From NCBI RefSeq assembly GCF_003046625.1, contig NZ_QAAD01000030.1, forward strand, positions 1 to 37,038: a stretch of 37,038 nt of DNA, given 5' to 3'. The DNA comes from Mangrovibacterium marinum. Lineage in GTDB: Bacteria > Bacteroidota > Bacteroidia > Bacteroidales > Prolixibacteraceae. The notes beneath the pieces were generated by a model that was given only the letters and a program-made list of their open reading frames with translations, had not been told where the DNA came from and made no database searches. Positions 34,035 to 37,038 of this stretch are shown here, piece by piece (the first letter of the stretch is position 1; every line of letters begins with the position of its first letter). The position numbers and the translations under genes were made by a program.

Positions 34035-34046
34035 TTGATAGATCAA
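34035..34046 (+). promoter_or_regulatory. Dyad TTGAT-N2-ATCAA upstream of the MBG-domain surface protein
   Basis: The arms are 5 bases around AG and extend to 6 (TTTGAT/ATCAAA). It begins 55 bases before the ATTG box, matching the copy at 28625-28636. It is a possible binding site of a shared regulator. Confidence 0.45.
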
Positions 34047-34089
34047 ATAACAAAAAGGAGCAGCTTTCGGGCGAACACTCTTTTTCCGC

Positions 34090-34121
34090 ATTGACTTTCG
34101 CCTGAAATAGCCCTAACTTTT
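34090..34121 (+). promoter_or_regulatory. Promoter candidate of the MBG-domain surface protein
   Basis: ATTG at 34090-34093, 20 bases, then TAACTTTT at 34114-34121. Sequence and spacing match the promoter of the preceding surface gene. It implies a leader of about 285 bases. Confidence 0.55.
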
Positions 34122-34269
34122 TTTCTCGGAATTTTGAAATTGAAATGATTCGGTGTATTCCTTTTTCATACCATTTCAAACATTCAGATAAACCGGATGA
34201 TCTTAACTTCGATTTATAAGCTATTGCTGAGGCTAGCTCCCCCCTTTAAATCAGAGTGATTGAACAACT

Positions 34270-34291
34270 GCTTCTCGAAAAGCAGGTACGA
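34270..34291 (+). promoter_or_regulatory. Conserved leader block before the MBG-domain surface protein
   Basis: GCTTCTCGAAAAGCAGGTAC followed by GA matches the block at 28859-28884, at the same distance (167 bases) from its -7 box. A weak stem GCTT/AAGC is possible. Confidence 0.45.
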
Positions 34292-34411
34292 GCTGACTAA
34301 AATTAACGGACTACGAAAGTATCTCTTTTATTCCCCCCCCTTCTGTTCAATATAAAATCTGCCACAAGGAAGACTTGATTAAAAAAACATACAAACCAAA
34401 ACGAAAGGCTT

Positions 34412-37038
34412 ATGAACGCAAAAACTCTACCTCTGAGAATTGTACGGAAACTTTTTATGCTTATCGCTTTTATGGCGATGTTCCTGCCTGCCGGCTTTGC
34501 CCAGGAAGTAAGCATCTTCACCGACAAAGACGACTATTATCCCGGCGAGTGGGTTGTGATTACCGGCTCGGGCTGGGAAAACGATGAGAGTGTTTTGATT
34601 AACCTCACGCACATTGAACCCAACATCCCCGATCACACCCACGATCCCTGGTACCTTTACCCCGATGCCAACGGCGACATTTACGACGAATGGTTTGTGT
34701 TTGACGAAGAACTGGGCACCACCTTTTGGATGACTGCCACCGGAACAACAACTGGCTTGTTTGCCGAGACAACGTTCACGGATGGAAATGCTGTTACTTT
34801 TATTGTTGGAACACAAACAGGCGATGTTTATTCAGGAATTGGTGGCGATGTGACTTATGTTGTTGATGCTACCCGGGATGGAGCGAAAAACGCATTTACC
34901 TCAACCCTAAGCACTAACAATCTGCCAGTAGGTGCAACGGCTGTTTTTTCACCCAATCCTTTGTCATTCCCTGGAGAACGAAACGTGACACGAAGTTCAG
35001 TGCTAACGCTCACTGTCGCTAATACAGTGACTGAGGGCACTTATGCATTCACGATAGTTGATGATAATGGTAGTGATCCTGCTAATGCAACCCTTATTGT
35101 TAGCGGTTGTGCTCCCCCGACTGCTTATATGGTAACCGGCACCGGTGCCTATTGTACGGACGATGCCGGTCTGGCAGTTGGCTTAAACAAGTCAGAAACC
35201 GGAGTAACTTACCAACTTTATCTTGATGGGACAATAGCAGTAGGGTCACCAGTAGCAGGTACAGGCTCGGCAATTAGTTTTGGGATTCAACCCGCAGGAA
35301 CCTATACTGTTGTGGCTTCCCGTGTTGCAGGTGGATGCACCAATAATATGAATGGGAGTGCTGTGCTGACTGAAAATACAATCGATCCGGGAAGCATTGC
35401 CAAAGGAGCAACCAACCCGGGACCAGGCTGCGGATCACTTAATCCCAATGCTGCCGGAACCATTGCTAGCGGTTCAACTGAAGCCAGCGGATCCGGAACA
35501 ATCACTTACCAATGGGAAATGAGTCTAGATGAATCAAGCTGGGACGAAATCACAAGCGCTACCAGTTCAAGTTTTAATATTCCGGAAATTTCGCAAACAA
35601 CTTTTTACCGAAGAGTAGCTACGTCGACCTCAAATGGTGTGGAATGTTCTGCAATCTCCAATGAGCTGGAATACATTGTATATCCTCTTCCTGAAGTAGC
35701 AGCCATTTCGGCCGATGGTTCAACAGATATTTGCGTAGGATCAACGGTGCAACTATCCTGTTCCACACCCGGCGGAACATGGAGTAGTGACGATCCTTCC
35801 ATTGCTACTGTAAATCCGTCAACAGGCTTGGTTACTGGCATAGCCGAGGGTACGTTGAGCACTGGAATTCATTACACGGTGACCAGCAATGATGGTTGTT
35901 CGAAATCTGCCAACAAATCCATTAGCGTATTACCTCTGCCTGAAGTGCCAACGGCAAACAATGTCACCGTTACTTACGATGGCACTTCACATTCTGCATC
36001 TGCAACCGTGCCATCCGGATACGAAATAGATTGGTACACCACTGAAACCGGTTCAACAACCACCACAGCTCCTACCGGTACCAATGCAGGAACCCATACC
36101 GCCTGGGCCGAAGCGAGAACTACGATGACCGGGTGCTTAAGTGATGGACGGACGGAGGTGACGCTAGTGATTGAAAAACGGCCGATTACGATCACTGCCG
36201 ATGCCGGGCAAACAAAAGTTTACGGCGAAGCTGACCCGCTGCCGCTTACTTATCAGGTTACTTCTGGAAGCCTCGCTTCCGGGGACGCATTCGATGGAGT
36301 TCTGGAACGCGTTTCTGGTGAAACAGTCGGAACTTACCCAATAAACAAAGGCTCCCTGACCATCGCAGAAGGGGCTACAAACAAGGAAAACAACTACAAT
36401 GTAACTTACGAATCTGCTGACCTCACGATCAACCCGCTGGCTGTAACTGTGACTGCGGATGCTCAAAGCAAAACTTACGGTGATGTTGACCCAGCTCTCA
36501 CTTTTGTTTCGGTTCCTGCTGTCGGTACATCACTGGCCAACGGTGAAACAATTTCATTTACCGGAGTTCTGTCTCGCGTGGCCGGAGAAGATGTCGGAGC
36601 TTATGCAATCAACCAAAACACGGTTGAAAACACCAACTACGACATTACATACACCAGCGCTGATTTGACAATCGGTCAACTCGCTGTTACAGTCACCGCA
36701 GATGCTCAAAGCAAAACTTACGGTGATCTTGACCCGGAACTGACTTTCGTTGCAAGCCCAGCTGTGGGAACTGTTCTGGCAAATGGTGAGGTGATTAAAT
36801 TTACCGGAGTTCTGTCTCGCGTGGCCGGAGAAGATGTCGGAGCTTATGCAATCAACCAAAACACGGTTGAAAACACCAACTACGACATTACATACACCAG
36901 CGCTGATTTGACAATCGGTCAACTCGCTGTTACAGTCACCGCAGATGCTCAAAGCAAAACTTACGGTGATCTTGACCCGGAACTGACTTTCGTTGCAAGC
37001 CCAGCTGTGGGAACTGTTCTGGCAAATGGTGAAGTGAT
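34412..37038 (+). CDS. Large secreted surface protein with tandem MBG domains, 3' end missing
   Basis: The frame is open from the ATG at 34412 to the right edge (875 codons visible). The signal peptide is about 1-30 (RKLFMLIAFMAMFLPAGFAQ). The N-terminal module at about 31-115 (FTDKDDYYPGEWVVITGSGW to ETTFTDG) is homologous to that of the preceding surface protein. A run of Ig-like segments follows (YQWEMSLDESSWDEI at about 369-383), then a BIG_2-like stretch (TWSSDDPSIATVNPSTGLV). From residue about 590 come MBG-type domains, recognised by VTVTADAQSKTYGDLDP, YAINQ, NTNYDITYTSADLTI. The last two visible units are almost identical. T9SS export is likely by analogy, but the sorting domain is outside the window. 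Confidence 0.9.
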   Translation, partial: MNAKTLPLRIVRKLFMLIAFMAMFLPAGFAQEVSIFTDKDDYYPGEWVVITGSGWENDESVLINLTHIEPNIPDHTHDPWYLYPDANGDIYDEWFVFDEELGTTFWMTATGTTTGLFAETTFTDGNAVTFIVGTQTGDVYSGIGGDVTYVVDATRDGAKNAFTSTLSTNNLPVGATAVFSPNPLSFPGERNVTRSSVLTLTVANTVTEGTYAFTIVDDNGSDPANATLIVSGCAPPTAYMVTGTGAYCTDDAGLAVGLNKSETGVTYQLYLDGTIAVGSPVAGTGSAISFGIQPAGTYTVVASRVAGGCTNNMNGSAVLTENTIDPGSIAKGATNPGPGCGSLNPNAAGTIASGSTEASGSGTITYQWEMSLDESSWDEITSATSSSFNIPEISQTTFYRRVATSTSNGVECSAISNELEYIVYPLPEVAAISADGSTDICVGSTVQLSCSTPGGTWSSDDPSIATVNPSTGLVTGIAEGTLSTGIHYTVTSNDGCSKSANKSISVLPLPEVPTANNVTVTYDGTSHSASATVPSGYEIDWYTTETGSTTTTAPTGTNAGTHTAWAEARTTMTGCLSDGRTEVTLVIEKRPITITADAGQTKVYGEADPLPLTYQVTSGSLASGDAFDGVLERVSGETVGTYPINKGSLTIAEGATNKENNYNVTYESADLTINPLAVTVTADAQSKTYGDVDPALTFVSVPAVGTSLANGETISFTGVLSRVAGEDVGAYAINQNTVENTNYDITYTSADLTIGQLAVTVTADAQSKTYGDLDPELTFVASPAVGTVLANGEVIKFTGVLSRVAGEDVGAYAINQNTVENTNYDITYTSADLTIGQLAVTVTADAQSKTYGDLDPELTFVASPAVGTVLANGEV
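36437..37038 (+). repeat. Tandem 243-bp MBG units running off the right edge
   Basis: Units begin near 36437, 36680 and 36923, with a period of 243 bases (81 codons). From 36559 on, sequence recurs almost base for base at 36802 (for example CTGTCTCGCGTGGCCGGAGA). The first MBG unit (about 36182-36436) is more divergent. The array continues beyond the window. Confidence 0.93.

Larger units (their letters stand above)
33883..34411. other. Intergenic control region between the two right-hand surface genes
   Basis: A 529-bp gap with no gene. It contains the terminator of the first surface gene, a dyad at 34035-34046, a promoter at 34090-34121 and a leader block at 34270-34291. The last three copy the arrangement upstream of the first gene. 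Confidence 0.7.

Noticed and set aside
28625-34046. FNR or Crp-type box
   Set aside because: The half-sites TTGAT/ATCAA match FNR, but the gap is 2 bases in both copies instead of the 4 required, so I keep it only as an unnamed dyad.

Overview
The window reads as chromosomal DNA of a member of the Bacteroidota, probably a marine or sediment fermenter of the Marinilabiliales/Prolixibacteraceae kind. That placement is inferred, not proven. The grounds are: very large secreted repeat proteins, one ending in a type IX secretion (T9SS) type A sorting domain; promoters that fit the Bacteroidota -33/-7 pattern (TTTG, about 20 bases, TAnnTTT); few purine-rich ribosome sites; and families typical of the group (GH3 BglX, FRG domain, free-standing B3/B4 domain, YdiJ-like FAD/Fe-S dehydrogenase). 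No rRNA, tRNA, transposase, phage gene or CRISPR array was seen.

Layout. (1) 1-3107, minus: the N-terminal part of a giant surface protein that runs off the left edge, with seven near-identical 231-bp (77-aa) units in the window. (2) 3108-9538, mostly minus: housekeeping genes, namely an omega-amidase, a PlsC-like acyltransferase and a B3/B4 tRNA-editing-like protein in one run, then lipA with a flavin reductase, then an outer-membrane protein. (3) 9691-11131, plus: an FRG-domain protein and a YdcZ-type transporter. (4) 11347-16007, minus: a GH3 beta-glucosidase and a rhamnulokinase, separated by a long intergenic region filled with a modular dispersed repeat. (5) 16173-23952, minus: an energy block. 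pta, a 3-hydroxyacyl-CoA dehydrogenase-like gene and ackA form one tight operon ending in a perfect 21-bp-arm hairpin. Downstream follow ptb, buk and a permease fused to EIIA-like and RCK_C domains. (6) 24379-28240, plus: a 971-aa FAD/Fe-S 2-hydroxyacid dehydrogenase and a small methyltransferase, then a 21-bp tandem array. (7) 29035-37038, plus: two further large surface proteins, the first complete (1615 aa, T9SS sorting domain), the second cut by the right edge inside tandem MBG domains.

How the genes fit together. Pta/AckA and Ptb/Buk are two parallel acyl-CoA to acyl-phosphate to ATP routes, giving acetate and butyrate or branched acids. BglX, RhaB and the 2-hydroxyacid dehydrogenase feed sugar and hydroxyacid carbon into such a fermentation. 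The surface proteins at both ends share modules with one another. The two right-hand ones also share a promoter, an upstream dyad and a leader block at matching distances, which suggests co-regulation.

The most notable observations are that shared control region, the exact 21-bp array, the A/B/C intergenic repeat family, the permease-EIIA-RCK_C fusion with a lost phosphorylation site, and a dehydrogenase inside pta-ackA with altered active-site residues. I found no convincing new defence or mobile system.
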